Of a stretch of 64,000 nucleotides of DNA, positions 24,985-35,705 are shown one piece after another. A model generated the notes under the pieces. That model was not told where the DNA came from. It saw nothing but the letters and a program-made list of their open reading frames with translations, and ran no database searches. Source of the stretch: Ephydatia muelleri (taxonomy: Eukaryota; Porifera; Demospongiae; Spongillida; Spongillidae); assembly GCA_013339895.1 (NCBI GenBank), contig JABACO010000003.1, positions 11,329,349 through 11,393,348 on the forward strand. Direction: 5' to 3'. A program made the translations under genes and the position numbers. The stretch's first letter is position 1; each line of letters opens with the position of its first letter.

Positions 24985-27837
24985 CAGGGCCGTAGCAGCC
25001 CGTCAGGCATTCGGGCTATAGCCTAACCACTTTTTGCCCAAGGTCCACCTCGCAAAACGGCTGAAAACGATATAAAATTGTGTGCATACCCTGTATGGAT
25101 AATTCTATAATAATTATATTCACAGTTTACCCGCAAAAAGGTTTTCATGGTTGTTTAGTTATGAATAGCTGTGTGCGTACATGTAATTGCAATCTGCTGC
25201 GATTTTTTGTTTCCATCTTGAAAACCAGTCACATTTATAATGATTAATGATTTATAAAAATTATTGTAGTCAACGTGCGTACGTGAGCACCTCATGGCTG
25301 GCTGTTCAATCGACGCTAACTTTCAGCAATCGTCATCTGAGATTCTTCCAGACATCGGGGAAAACCCTAATCACCCCATTAAGTACAACTTTCCTAAACG
25401 AGCGTTTGGTGTGAAGGAAATAACGCATCGCTCCTTTCAAGCACAATGGTTTCAGAAGTGGTCCTGGATCCACTACGATGAAGGTCGTGACATAGTGTTC
25501 TGCTCCATCTGTGTAAAAGCTGCCCGTTCCAACAAACTGAAGGCAGCTAAAACTTGTGATGTGAGCTTCATTAGTTGTGGATACTGCAATTGGAAGGATG
25601 CCACGGGTGAGAAAGGAGGTTTTTGCCGCCATGAAGCCAGTGGTTGTCACAAAGCTGCTGTAGAAGCCGTGGTAACTCTCCCAAAAACGACTGGTGACAT
25701 TGGCGAACTGCTATCTAGTGCCCATGCAAAGGAGAAAGCATCTAACCAAAAGAATTTGATGACAGTGGCACGGTGTCTAAGGTTTATGGCAAGGCAAGGC
25801 CTGGCAATTCGTGGAGATGGTGATGAGATGGATAGCAACTTCCATCAGCTTTTAATTCTGAAAGGGTTTGATGATGTCACTATTCATACCCTTTTGGCAA
25901 AGAAACAGGACAAATACACTTCTCCACAAATCCAGAACGAGCTGTTACAGACAATGGCACTATCTATCATCCGTGATATTGCCTTGTCTATTAGAGAGGC
26001 TAAGTACTTCACTATCATGGCTGATGAGATGACAGATGCATCCAACAGAGAACAGGTCGTAGTATGCTTCCGCTGCGTTGACAGTGATTTTGAACCGCAC
26101 GAGGATTTTGTCGGCCTTCACAAAGTTGACAAAATCAATGCTGACACACTTGTTGCTGTAATAAAAGATGTTGTGCTACGCATGAACCTAGATCTGCACA
26201 ATTGCAGAGGTCAGTGTTACGACGGAGCAGCAAACATGGCCGGATCCAGAACTGGGACAGCAACACAACTGCGTCAGGTGGAGGAGCGTGCCATATTTAC
26301 CCACTGTTATGGCCATGCCCTGAACTTGGCTGTGGCTGATGTAGTAAAGGAGAGTAGAATGGTAAGGGATGTTTTAGATACAGTTGGAGAAATCACAAAG
26401 CTTTTGAAGTATTCTCCCAGGCGTGATAGTCTCTTTGAGCAGTTAAAGTCTTCTCTATCTCCTGGCACTGTTGGATTCTGGACGCTCTGTCCTACTCGAT
26501 GGACTGTAAGAGCAGCTTCCCTTCAGAGTGTGATCGAAAACTATGAAGTATTCCAGGTGTTCTGGGATGAGGCAAGGGACATAACTTCTGATTCCGAGAA
26601 TCGTGCCTGTATCACTGGTGTGAAGGCACAGATGGAAAAGTTTGAGTTTTTATTTGGTCTTTGTCTAGGTGAATGCATCTTGCGCCACACTGATAATCTC
26701 TGTAAGACTTTACAATCTCCATCACTCAGTGCTGCTGATAGCCAACAATTAGCTCAGCTAACCTGCAATACTCTTGAGCGCTTGCGAAATCAGGAGTGTT
26801 TTTCTTCACTGTGGAGCAAGGTTTCTGGCATGCAAGAAAAATTGCAGATTGATGAACCAATGCTACCAAGAAAGCGCAAGGCTCCACGACGGTATGAGGT
26901 GGGAGATGGCCAAGGAACATTTCTGGAGACTGTCCAAGACTACTTTCGGGCCGAGTACTATGTAGTTATTGATGCAGCCCTGGCATGTATTAGACAGCGG
27001 TTCGACCAACCTGGTTACCAGACTTATCACCGTTTGGAGAATCTACAGACATCAGCAGCAAATGGAACTGATTACCAACAAGATTTAAATTTCATTGCTG
27101 AGTTTTATGGTGATGATATTGACAAGGTGCTGCTTCAAACCCAGATGGAACTGTTCTGGTCAATAATCTAGTCAGCTTTTCCAACCACTGCTAACGTTGG
27201 TGTACGAGATATTGTTTGCACTCTATCTCCGGGTGTGCGTATGAGCATCACGCAGGTGTGCTCCCTTGTCCGTCTGCTGCTGGTCATGCCAGCAACAAAT
27301 GCTGTCAGCGAGCAAAGTGCTTCTGCTCTGAGGAGAGTGAAGTCTTACCTCAGAACTACCATGACTGATACAAGGCTCAATAATCTACTTGTTCTCCATG
27401 TCCATAAGGATCGCTGTGATTCACTAGTGCTGGAGGATTGCCTAAATAAGTTTGTGTGTGGCAGTGAACATCGCCTTTCTCTGTTTGGCAAGTTTTGACT
27501 TTGAGATTCATTGTTGCATTATTTAGTAAAACTTCAATATAATTGGTGTTGGGCGAAGAGGCATTATAGGGAGTATATGTTTAAGTATATAAAAGAGTGC
27601 ATGTTGTTCGGAACTTTGATTCATTACATCTGACATCATGCAGGGAAAGATTTTATTGCCACATAGCAATTTTACTGCCAAAAATGCCACTCAGATTCGA
27701 GGAAATGCGTTAGCTTCTGGGGCTCCGCCCCAGACCCCGCTGGGGGAGCTTACAGCGCTCGCCCAGACCCCCTAGCTGCTATTTCTTTTGGTCCTGTTAC
27801 CAGCCTGACCACTTTTCTAATGCTGCCTACGGGCCTG
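24985..27837 (+). mobile_element. Nested hAT element C (2853 bp) encoding a transposase
   Basis: The ends are CAGGGCCGTAGCAGC (24985) and GCTGCCTACGGGCCTG (to 27837), imperfect inverted repeats. TAATG is repeated at 24980-24984 and 27838-27842, a 5-bp target duplication. hAT elements usually make 8-bp duplications, but shorter-duplication lineages have been described. A MITE at 53206 with related ends also has a 5-bp duplication. Insertion into element B dates C as the younger event. Confidence 0.85.
25294..27498 (+). CDS. hAT transposase (TTF-type zinc finger, DUF4371, C-terminal dimerisation region), one in-frame TAG
   Basis: One reading frame runs from ATG 25294 to TGA 27496-27498 with a single TAG at 27169-27171, so it reads as 625 + ~108 residues. 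Residues ~45-130 hold a TTF-type zinc finger (FQAQWFQKWSWIHYD, CSIC, CGYC, CRHEASGCH). Residues ~240-350 resemble DUF4371/hAT catalytic segments (MADEMTDASNREQ, CYDGAANMAG, THCYGHALNLAVAD). After the TAG come NAVSEQSASALRRVKSYLR and LNNLLVLHVHKD, the hAT C-terminal dimerisation/catalytic-Glu region. The layout is that of ZMYM/ZNF862-like hAT proteins. Except for the TAG the protein appears complete. It presumably mobilises element C. Confidence 0.88.
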
Positions 27838-28353
27838 TAATGTAAACCTAACCATCCAACACTAACCACTGAGACCAGACATCACGATTAAAAACTCACC
27901 CCACATCACCTATACAATCACGAACTCCACTTACAATCATCCAACATCACTCCATTCACGTTCTCGCATATGAAATTTCCCATTAGTACGATTGCGTAAT
28001 GCTCTCCAATTCCTACACATACTCAAACAGAGCGCGCATACTAACTTGAAGTGGGTGAGAAGTCTGTCATTCTATTCCACTCGCTAGCGCAATACGTTCA
28101 CTTCGTACCACTGTACAATAAAACAATGCAATACTAGTACCGGTACATAAATTTATTGTTACTACATATAAACACAACTCGTGGCATATACTAAGGAACT
28201 TCGTTACTTACTTGAAGACGATGATAAAAGCATTGAGGTCTATATTTTGTATCCCCAATTGATGCGCATTAAATATTTAGTATATATTACTATCTATTTA
28301 TCGAATTATAAATTGCTTCTGTATGTAAAAACAACAGTGACGTATGTTATTAT

Positions 28354-28458
28354 ATATATAACTCTATAATATAGAGTTATATATAGAGTTATATATACTC
28401 TATATCCGGATATGATTTTGAACAGCATATTATGCTGTTCAAAATCATATCCGGATAT
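28354..28458. repeat. Two palindromes near the right end of element B
   Basis: 28402-28429 and 28431-28458 are perfect reverse complements, 28-bp arms with a 1-nt spacer and core ATATCCGGATATGATTTTGA. Immediately upstream, TATATAACTCTAT and ATAGAGTTATATA form another hairpin. Both lie in the right arm of hAT element B. Confidence 0.9.
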
Positions 28459-28670
28459 TGGTATAAAACGGTATTCGAATAATGGGCGAATTGTCGATGC
28501 TGACGACGAATACCCAAGTACCTCCGAATGGAGAATCATAAACCGAATAGATAAAATTCACTAATCGATTTTTCCGAGTAATGCTATGTTGCTATTCGAA
28601 CGGATAGGTTTTTGCGAATATCCGAATAACCCGAATAACCAGATAACCGGTTACACACCCTAGATTAGAC

Positions 28671-29389
28671 AATACACTATTCAGCTAGCTAACCACAGTT
28701 TACATAGCATACAATGATCATCAAGGGCAAAGTGTACATTTACAGAATGCGATGCGGCGTCTTTGCCTAAGTGTTCATCACCACCAGTCAGACCCTGGAC
28801 CTATACAGTACATGTACCAACACAGGCCTAACTTCGACCTACATAGGCCTACCCTGATCCTACATGTACCACCTACACAGGCCTAACCTGGACCCAAATA
28901 GATCTAGATGAACATAGAATGCTTTTCCTTATCAATTTTGGCAGAAACAGTGGGATTTCGTAAAATAATCGCTAGCTGCCAGTGGAGGGGGGGCAAAAAA
29001 AAAAAAGTACTCTAAAATCTATGAATACACCATCCCCCAACTACTCAGAATTTTTTTATTTTTTTTAAATGCACATAAGGTTGCGACGTAACGTAGTAGT
29101 GCTTTATAAACTGATCTCAATTTTGGAAGGCTGCTGATAATGTACCTACACAGGCCTAACCTGGACAATGTACATGTACCTACATCGGCCTTATGGCAAG
29201 CCATCAGTAACAAAATTAGAAGACGACCTCTGGGAGAGTCTCAGGACGTCATGGAACATTATGTCGTTGCCTGTATTTTAGGACTTCGTAAAAAAAAAAA
29301 AACACTCGCGACGTCGTAACACGATCTTACGACGTCCTAAAATACATCTCACGACGTCGTAAAGAATGTACGACGTCTAGATCTTGCTC
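28671..29389. other. Non-coding stretch with CACAGGCCTAACCTGGAC and ACGACGTCGTAA motif clusters
   Basis: Between 28800 and 29190, variants of CCTACACAGGCCTAACCTGGA recur. At 29220-29390 the palindromic motif ACGACGTCGTAA and close variants occur at least four times. No gene was seen. Confidence 0.6.
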
Positions 29390-29760
29390 ATAAACTTCTT
29401 CACGTTATTGGTAGAACGATCTTGCCTTCTTATGCGTATGATCTTGGCCACGATCTGTCCCCTAGATCTTGGTCATCATCTTGCCTCATATCCCCCTAGA
29501 TCTAGGCCTTGATCTTGCCTCATATCCCCCTAGATCTTGGCCATGATCTTGCCTCATATCCTCGTAGATCTTGGCCATGATCTTGCCTCATATCCCCGTA
29601 GATCTTGGCCATAATCTTGCCTCATATCCCCCTAGATCTTGGCCATGATCCTGCCTCATATCCCCCTAGATCTTGGCCATGATCTTGCCTTCTAGCCCCC
29701 CACCTCTTGGCCACGCGATCATGCCAGAGGTAACATCTCTGATCATGCCTCCTATAGCCC
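29390..29760 (+). repeat. Left ATCTTGGCCATGATCTTGCC array (about 36-bp units)
   Basis: About eight units of ATCTTGGCCATGATCTTGCC followed by TCATATCCCCCTAG. The same array in reverse complement occurs at 39790-40163. Together they look like inverted subterminal repeats of one element, with a CAAGAT/ATCTTG vocabulary shared with the CACTA-type element at 31561. Confidence 0.85.
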
Positions 29761-30926
29761 CATAACGGTTCTTGCTTCCACTGGGCTCCTTACCAATTTT
29801 GGAACAATAATACTTTTCAATTGATAATAACAAATAATTCATCACCAGACCAGTCGTGCAGGTTTTGATTAACATCAATTTGTAGGTTATGCATGCAGAT
29901 TAATTACTGAATAGTTCATATTGGAATCAGTATTAGATGGCATCCATGCAGTGTAATACAGTAATACATACATACATACATACACATGATACACAAGATA
30001 CAAAATGCTTCATAAAGAGAGTTGCACAATTTACAGTACATGAAAATGATGAATACACATTAATGATGTTCAAAAGGATTGGGCTGCAATATAATAAAAT
30101 CAGTTTCAGAGTGCTTCACAGGTACGTGTACACATTGTTGAAGGATAGAAGTAACTTGGAAGGCTACTAAAGTATTTGACAATGATAGTTTTCGTACCTT
30201 GTAAATGTATCTATTTATTAAAGCTTGATCTGTTTTCTAATGTTTGAATTTTAACTGAAGGTTTACCAATAGCATCAAATACATTATGTTGCATGCATTG
30301 AAAAACATTGCCTATACCTGTGATGCTTCCATTGATAAGGCACAACCTTCTAACTGATATAAACAACATAGTGTCATTCCATTTAATTCTAAACACAGAA
30401 CTGTCCCGCTTCCTATTGAACAGCATTGCTCTAGGCTTAATTTCTACACTGCAAAAATAAAAGAGCGATGTTCATTCTTTGTCACTCGAACTTAAACGAG
30501 TGAAATTTTAATCGAGTGAAAGGCACTTAATGCATTATTAGCACCAATCGCCTCTATTGAGTGAAAATCTGTCACGCTTTATTTTTTCATGTAGCTTACG
30601 TATATCTCGTTTACGTCATTTTATAAGTTTAGCTGCGTTTATCGAGTCGAAGTCCGCTGTAACAAGTCAGCTGTTAATAGTTTGTTTCCGATAGGGTACG
30701 TTAGGTATAGGTAGTGATCTCCATGTGCGATACAGTCAACTCTACTGTACTAATAAAGAAGTCCGTACCCCTACCCCCTGCTTCTACGCCCGACTAGCCT
30801 CCCGCCTATTTTCCGTTGATGGTGATATTGGAGCTGCCTTTTTTTGTCGCAGATGCGAGAGAGCTGCACACGTGTATACGTGTGTGTCAGTACACACGTA
30901 TGTGTTAGCACACACACCCATATGTA
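29761..30926. other. Non-coding; contains a CACTGCAAAAATAA terminus-like motif
   Basis: No gene was recognised. At 30448 CACTGCAAAAATAAAAGAGC is followed by inverted CACTCGAACTT/ACGAGTGAAA motifs, which resembles one end of an EnSpm/CACTA-type element. No matching second end was found in the window. Confidence 0.4.
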
Positions 30927-31560
30927 TTGCATTCTTATAGATGCCCACCTCTCCGATGGGGATTGACTGGTGATGCATGATGTGTTCCCATTGATGATTT
31001 GTTCTGTTGTGTTAGCACACACCCTCAGATGATGTATGCGTTGCATTCTTATAGATGCCCACCTCTCCGATGGGGATCAACTGGCGATGCTTGATGTGTT
31101 CTCATTGAGGGGGATTGATCCGTTTAAGGTTAGTACATGTGCATGTGTTAGCACACACTCTCTGATAATGCATGTATTGCATTCTTATAGATGCCCACCT
31201 CTCCGATGGGGCTCAACTGGCGATGCATGATGTGTTCTTATTGAGGGGGATTGATCCGTTTAAGGTTAGTACACGTGTATGTGTTAGCACACACTCTCTG
31301 ATAATGTATGTATTGCATTCTTATAGATGCCCACCTCTCTGATGGGGATCGACTGGCGACCCTTGATGTGTTCCCATTGATGGGGATTGATCCGTTTAAG
31401 GTTAGTACACGTGTATGTGTTAGCACACACTCTCTGATAATGTATGTATTGCATTCTTATAGATGCCCACCTCTCTGATGGGGATCGACTGGCGACCCTT
31501 GATGTGTTCCCATTGATGGGGATTGATCTGTTTAAGGTTAGTACACATGTATGTGTTAGC
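30927..31560 (+). repeat. 136-bp tandem array, left part
   Basis: TTGCATTCTTATAGATGCCC starts at 30927, 31041, 31177, 31313 and 31449. Spacing is 114 for the first unit and then 136, 136 and 136. The array is interrupted at 31560 by the CACTA-type element and resumes in phase at 39187. Reading frames on both strands are repeat translations. Confidence 0.95.
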
Positions 31561-31740
31561 CCCAGCAAAAAATTCTTGGGCAAGATTCTTGGGCAAGATC
31601 TTGTGGCAAGATAAGATCTTGAATTTCATCTTGCCAAGATCTTGCCTGAATTCATGGGTATCTTTCCTAAGATCTTGCCCTGATTCTTGGGGATCTTGGC
31701 CAAGATCTTGGCCAAGATCCAAGATTATGGCCGCCAAATT

Positions 31741-32245
31741 CTTGTTCTTAGGCAAGATTCTTGCCTTCTTGGTCAAAATTCTTGCCTTCCTGGTCAAGAT
31801 TCTTGCTTTCTTGGTCAAGATTCTTGCCTTCTTGGTCAAGATTCTTGCCTTCCTGGTCAAGATTCTTGCCTTCTTGGTCAAGATTCTTGCCTTCCTGGTC
31901 AAGATTCTTGCCTTCCTGGTCAAGATTCTTGCCTTCCTTGGTCAAGATTCTTGCCTTCTTGGTCAAGATTCTTGCCTTCTTGGTCAAGATTCTTGCCTTC
32001 CTGGTCAAGATTCTTGCCTTCCTGGTCAAGATTCTTGCCTTCTTGGTCAAGATTCTTGCCTTCTTGGTCAAGATTCTTGCCTTCCTGGTCAAGATTCTTG
32101 CCTTCCTGGTCAAGATTCTTGCCTTCTTGGTCAAGATTCTTGCCTTCCTGGTTAAGATTCTTGCCTTCCTGGTCAAGATTCTTGCCTTCTTGGTCAAGAT
32201 TCTTGCCTTCCTTGGCAAGATTTCTGCCTTCCTGGTAAAATCTTA
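31741..32245 (+). repeat. 21-bp subterminal array, about 23 copies
   Basis: The unit is TTCTTGCCTTCCTGGTCAAG plus A, with C/T alternation at one position. It sits just inside the left end of the CACTA-type element. Similar but less regular CTTGCCAAGATCTTG motifs fill 38930-39186 at the right end. In plant CACTA elements such subterminal repeats bind an element-encoded DNA-binding protein. That role here is inferred. Reading frames across it are artefacts. Confidence 0.9.
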
Positions 32246-32390
32246 CTCTCCATAGTTTTGTATCATTGTACATGTTGTTTGTCTGGCAATAAATAAATTT
32301 AAGCATAAGCTTTATAAACAGTTATGTTAGTATACATCAAACCAAGGATTAAATGATACAAATGACATTGCAATTCTATTACACTGTAAG

Positions 32391-34501
32391 TTATTGTTCA
32401 GATAACTGATGCTGCTCGGTTTCACCAGTAGTTAGTGGCTTGGATAGTTTTTTGGCCTTATTACACTTGTCCCTACATTTCTGGTTCAATTTGTCCCGAA
32501 TTATGGAGCAATTAGCAGCATATGCTGCCTTTCCAAACTTGGTTTCAAGGCATTCTGTGTTTTATGTGGAAAAAGTTCATGTATTTAAATGTATATTTAT
32601 TATTCTAACCTTCAAGAAGCTTCACCCTTCCTGGTGGGAGTGGGTCTTAGAGCTTGATGCCCCCCTCTCAGCTTGCTGGAAGCAGCAGGTGAACATTTCT
32701 GTTTCAGTAAATAATGCGTCCATTATAATCAAAGCATATTTAAAAATGTCTGTAGCTTTGAGGCTTAGTAAGTTAATTCCATTGTCCTAAAATGAAAAAT
32801 ATAAATATAATTTCATTGGTACATAATTAAATAATTATTTACCAAAATGAACTTTTCAGCACATGTACTGTGATGATCATCAGCCTGCTTGCTGCCACTT
32901 GCCTCAGCCTGCTTGCTGCCACTTGCCTCAGCCTGCTTGCTGCCGCTTGCCTCAGCCTGCTTGCTGCCGCTTGCCTCAGCCTGCTTGCTGCCACTTGCCT
33001 CAGCCTGCTTGCTGCCACTTGCCTCAGCCTGCTTGCTGCCACTTGCCTCAGCCTGCTTGCTGCCACTTGCCTCAGCCTGCTTGCTGCCACTTGCCTCAGC
33101 CTGCTTGCTGCCACTTGCCTCAGCCTGCTTGCTGCCACTTGCCTCAGCCTGCTTGCTGCCACTTGCCTCAGCCTGCTTGCTGCCACTTGCCTTGCTGCCA
33201 CTTGCCTCCATTACCAAGACTGATGGTTTTGCTGTTTTATGAGATACATGGGTTTGATCAGGTACAAAATAATCTTGCAAAGTATAAATACCTGTAATTG
33301 TCGTTTGGCAGGTAGAACTTGAACCTTGCATTGCTGTAAACAGTGATTTACAATCAAACAATAATTAAAAACTGATACAACTTTGAAGTTACCATTTTTG
33401 GTACAGTCTGTAGGCAAACGTTGTATTAACGATGCAACAGCATTACTAAGAATGCCCATGTTGTCTGCTAAGTTGCTAACACTTTCCTTTGAACATTAAT
33501 TGAACAACTCAATTGATTTGCAATGTAACATTTTTCCGCTTACTGTTAAAGTTACCATAACTTTGTTGATGGCTTGAATTTCTTCTGTAACTTTTAACAG
33601 AGTGCCATGGTACATGTATTTACCACAGCAGATTCAATAGAGTACTTAGTATGAATTAATGCACTTGAAATCATTATCAATTCTGAGCTGGAGCCATCGC
33701 TTTCCTCCATTCTTGGTATGGGTTTGGGCTGTATAGTATGATATAATTGTTACCAGTTTTATAATATGTACTAGAAATTATTATTATTTTACAAAGTATG
33801 ATAAATGTACCTTTGTATTCCTATTTAAGAATCAGAGCCAATGCAAGGGCCTTACTGAACAGGGTAAATTAATTCTATTTAAGAATTATAATACTATAAT
33901 ACAATTGAACATTACTCATTTGAAATGTGAGAAGAAAAGTGAAATGTATTTATACTAGAATTGTTTTATAGTCTAGCAAAAACAGTTCTTTATTTCAAAA
34001 ATAGCAGGGTTTTTTTATAGTAAGGACTAAGAAAAAGCAGTAATGCATGCATATCCTCTTTACTGCCCACTATAAAAAATATTCAGTACTGATTTCTGAA
34101 CATACCTTCGCAGCTTTCTTCACAGTCGTTGAGCCCTGATGCGTACCTGATGATGGTCTGGGCTGCATTAAAAAAAAAAAACATATTGTATGCTACATTG
34201 TAAAAGCAACACAATAGTTACCACAATCTCTTCATCATGATCAGCACTGTCATCACTAAAGCTATCCTGTTCATTATCTGCAAAAGGCACAATTACAGGT
34301 ATACTCTTGAACACGAACACATGGTATACCATTCATGTGTTTGAATATCACAGTATACTTTTTTTCCCTTGTACAACCAAACTAATTCGTTTCCTATCTT
34401 TAAATCTTCTTTGGTAACAGTGTCTTTGTCATCTGTCGACAGCGATGTTGTCAAAGTCTTGTAAACTTTGTTGTCTTCGATGCATAAAATTCTACACCAT
34501 T
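32391..34501 (-). CDS. BEN-domain gene inside the CACTA-type element
   Basis: Minus-strand exons (5' to 3'): 34501-34330, 34277-34222, 34162-34106, 33728-33624, ~33590-33556, 33486-33393, 33333-33292, 33273-32843, 32786-32610, 32554-32391, with AG/GT borders and mostly matching phases. The 5' exon is unresolved; MSSSKRPIRSTKPPL (35002-34893) is a candidate but its phase does not fit. The protein starts with a W...KIGNELVWLYKGKK segment, continues through an acidic stretch (SFSDDSADHDEE) and about 13 EASGSKQA repeats, and ends with a BEN domain: IIMDALFTETEM, VKLLE, then KFGKAAYAANCSIIRDKLNQ and KCRDKCNKAKK. BEN domains bind DNA or chromatin. Two single-base frame breaks (A run ~34366, G run ~32627) mean it is decayed or misassembled. 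It lies head-to-head with the transposase gene. Confidence 0.72.
32882..33196 (-). repeat. 24-bp coding minisatellite (EASGSKQA)n
   Basis: About 13 nearly identical 24-bp units (plus strand CAGCCTGCTTGCTGCCACTT + GCCT) lie within the 33273-32843 exon of the BEN-domain gene. They encode EASGSKQA repeats that form a flexible linker before the BEN domain. Variation between units is a single silent change (CAC/CGC). Confidence 0.92.
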
Positions 34502-35102
34502 CTTAAAAAATTCAAAGTTAGTGAATAATAAACACTCAAAATACAAGTACTTATTCACAGATTAATGAGTATTAGCATAGATGTTTCGCTATTTAGCTTA
34601 ATTAAAAGTACAAAGTTGTTAATTATTCAAACACCATTGCAATTGGTGTTTCATACAGTAACAGCACCACACACATGAATAAGCTTTAGTTTATGTGTAC
34701 ACGTACTGCCATTACATGCATTGGCCACTAATATATATTCATACATCATATGTGGTCATGTACATGTACACATGATTCTGTTTGTCAACGTAACGATTGA
34801 ACCAAATTAGCACGTATACGTGTATGAGTACGTACGTACCGGTCAATATGCTCCTGATTTTGAAAGTGTGTGATCGATCACAAGCAGTGGATCAAGATCA
34901 CTTATGTGGCTCAAGAGGTGGACAGGGCTTCTTTTCCGCGTTGTCTTTGCAGACTCGCAGTGGAGGCTTTGTGGATCGAATGGGGCGCTTACTAGATGAC
35001 ATTTTTGGCGAGAGCGAGCAGATTGACAAAGCACGTGGAAATATTAGAAATAAGAAAATTAAAGATTGTGACGGTATAGATCACTGATAGCGATCGACGT
35101 CG
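34502..35102. promoter_or_regulatory. Divergent intergenic/promoter region of the CACTA-type element
   Basis: This lies between the outermost resolved exon of the minus-strand BEN gene and ATG 35103 of the transposase. It probably holds both promoters and the unresolved first exon of the BEN gene. No unambiguous TATA box was assigned. Confidence 0.4.
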
Positions 35103-35667
35103 ATGTCACAAAGGAAACGAACTCGGTACAGAGAGTACGCTAGAGATCCTACTATTCCTGTACCGTCACGTACAATTCTAAGGCAAGGCCTAGCGCAAAC
35201 CTCGAGCTCACAAGGTACGTTGTATTCATTAGTTTACACGCGCACGTACGTCAGTCATGTATTTGTGTGTGATTTGATTCATACGAATATGTAACACGCA
35301 ACGAAAGAGGAAACGATATGCTTCTGACCCAAATACACCGGTTCCGGAAAGAACCCTCCGTCGGTGGAAGGCAAAAGAAGGTACCTAATTAATATCCTAT
35401 CTAGACTAACCATTTCGTCATTGTGTTTGTATACAGTTTACGTAATAAATTTAAATTAAATTGATCAGCAAGTTCAATGCGCTTTTTGACTTACCGTTTT
35501 TGGTTTGTATTATGATTAGGCGCTCAAGGACAAGATGAGAGAGGTTGTAGTGTTGATGGAAGTGAGGAAGTGGTTGATAGCAATGAGATGCGTGAGATAG
35601 ATGATCAAGAAAATTCTGATATTGATGGGGACAATCATTGCATTACCAAAGAAAGTGGTGATAATGG

Positions 35668-35705
<38 letters not shown>

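Larger units (their letters stand above)
24630..28662 (+). mobile_element. hAT-type element B, same family as A, split by a nested insertion
   Basis: The termini are identical to element A: TAGGGTGTGTAACC at 24630-24643 and GGTTACACACCCTA at 28649-28662. They are flanked by an exact 8-bp duplication GATTAGAC at 24622-24629 and 28663-28670. Subterminal AATCGATTTTTCCGAATA motifs occur at both ends. Its own sequence (24630-24984 and 27838-28662) is non-coding. The 2.85-kb middle is a different hAT element. Confidence 0.92.

Noticed and set aside
28935..29020. CCAGTGG...GGCAAAAAAAAAAAA as the missing left terminus of the outer CACTA-like element
   Set aside because: Only a few bases match CCCAGTGAAAAAATC, and no AGC duplication is present.
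31420..32306. Several 120-210-residue frames on both strands near the left end of the CACTA-type element
   Set aside because: All frames are open because the 21-bp unit is a multiple of three and lacks stops; this is the subterminal array.
32839..33297. Ala/Cys/Leu/Pro-rich frames on both strands
   Set aside because: They are shadows of the 24-bp repeat. Only the EASGSKQA frame connects to phase-matched exons.
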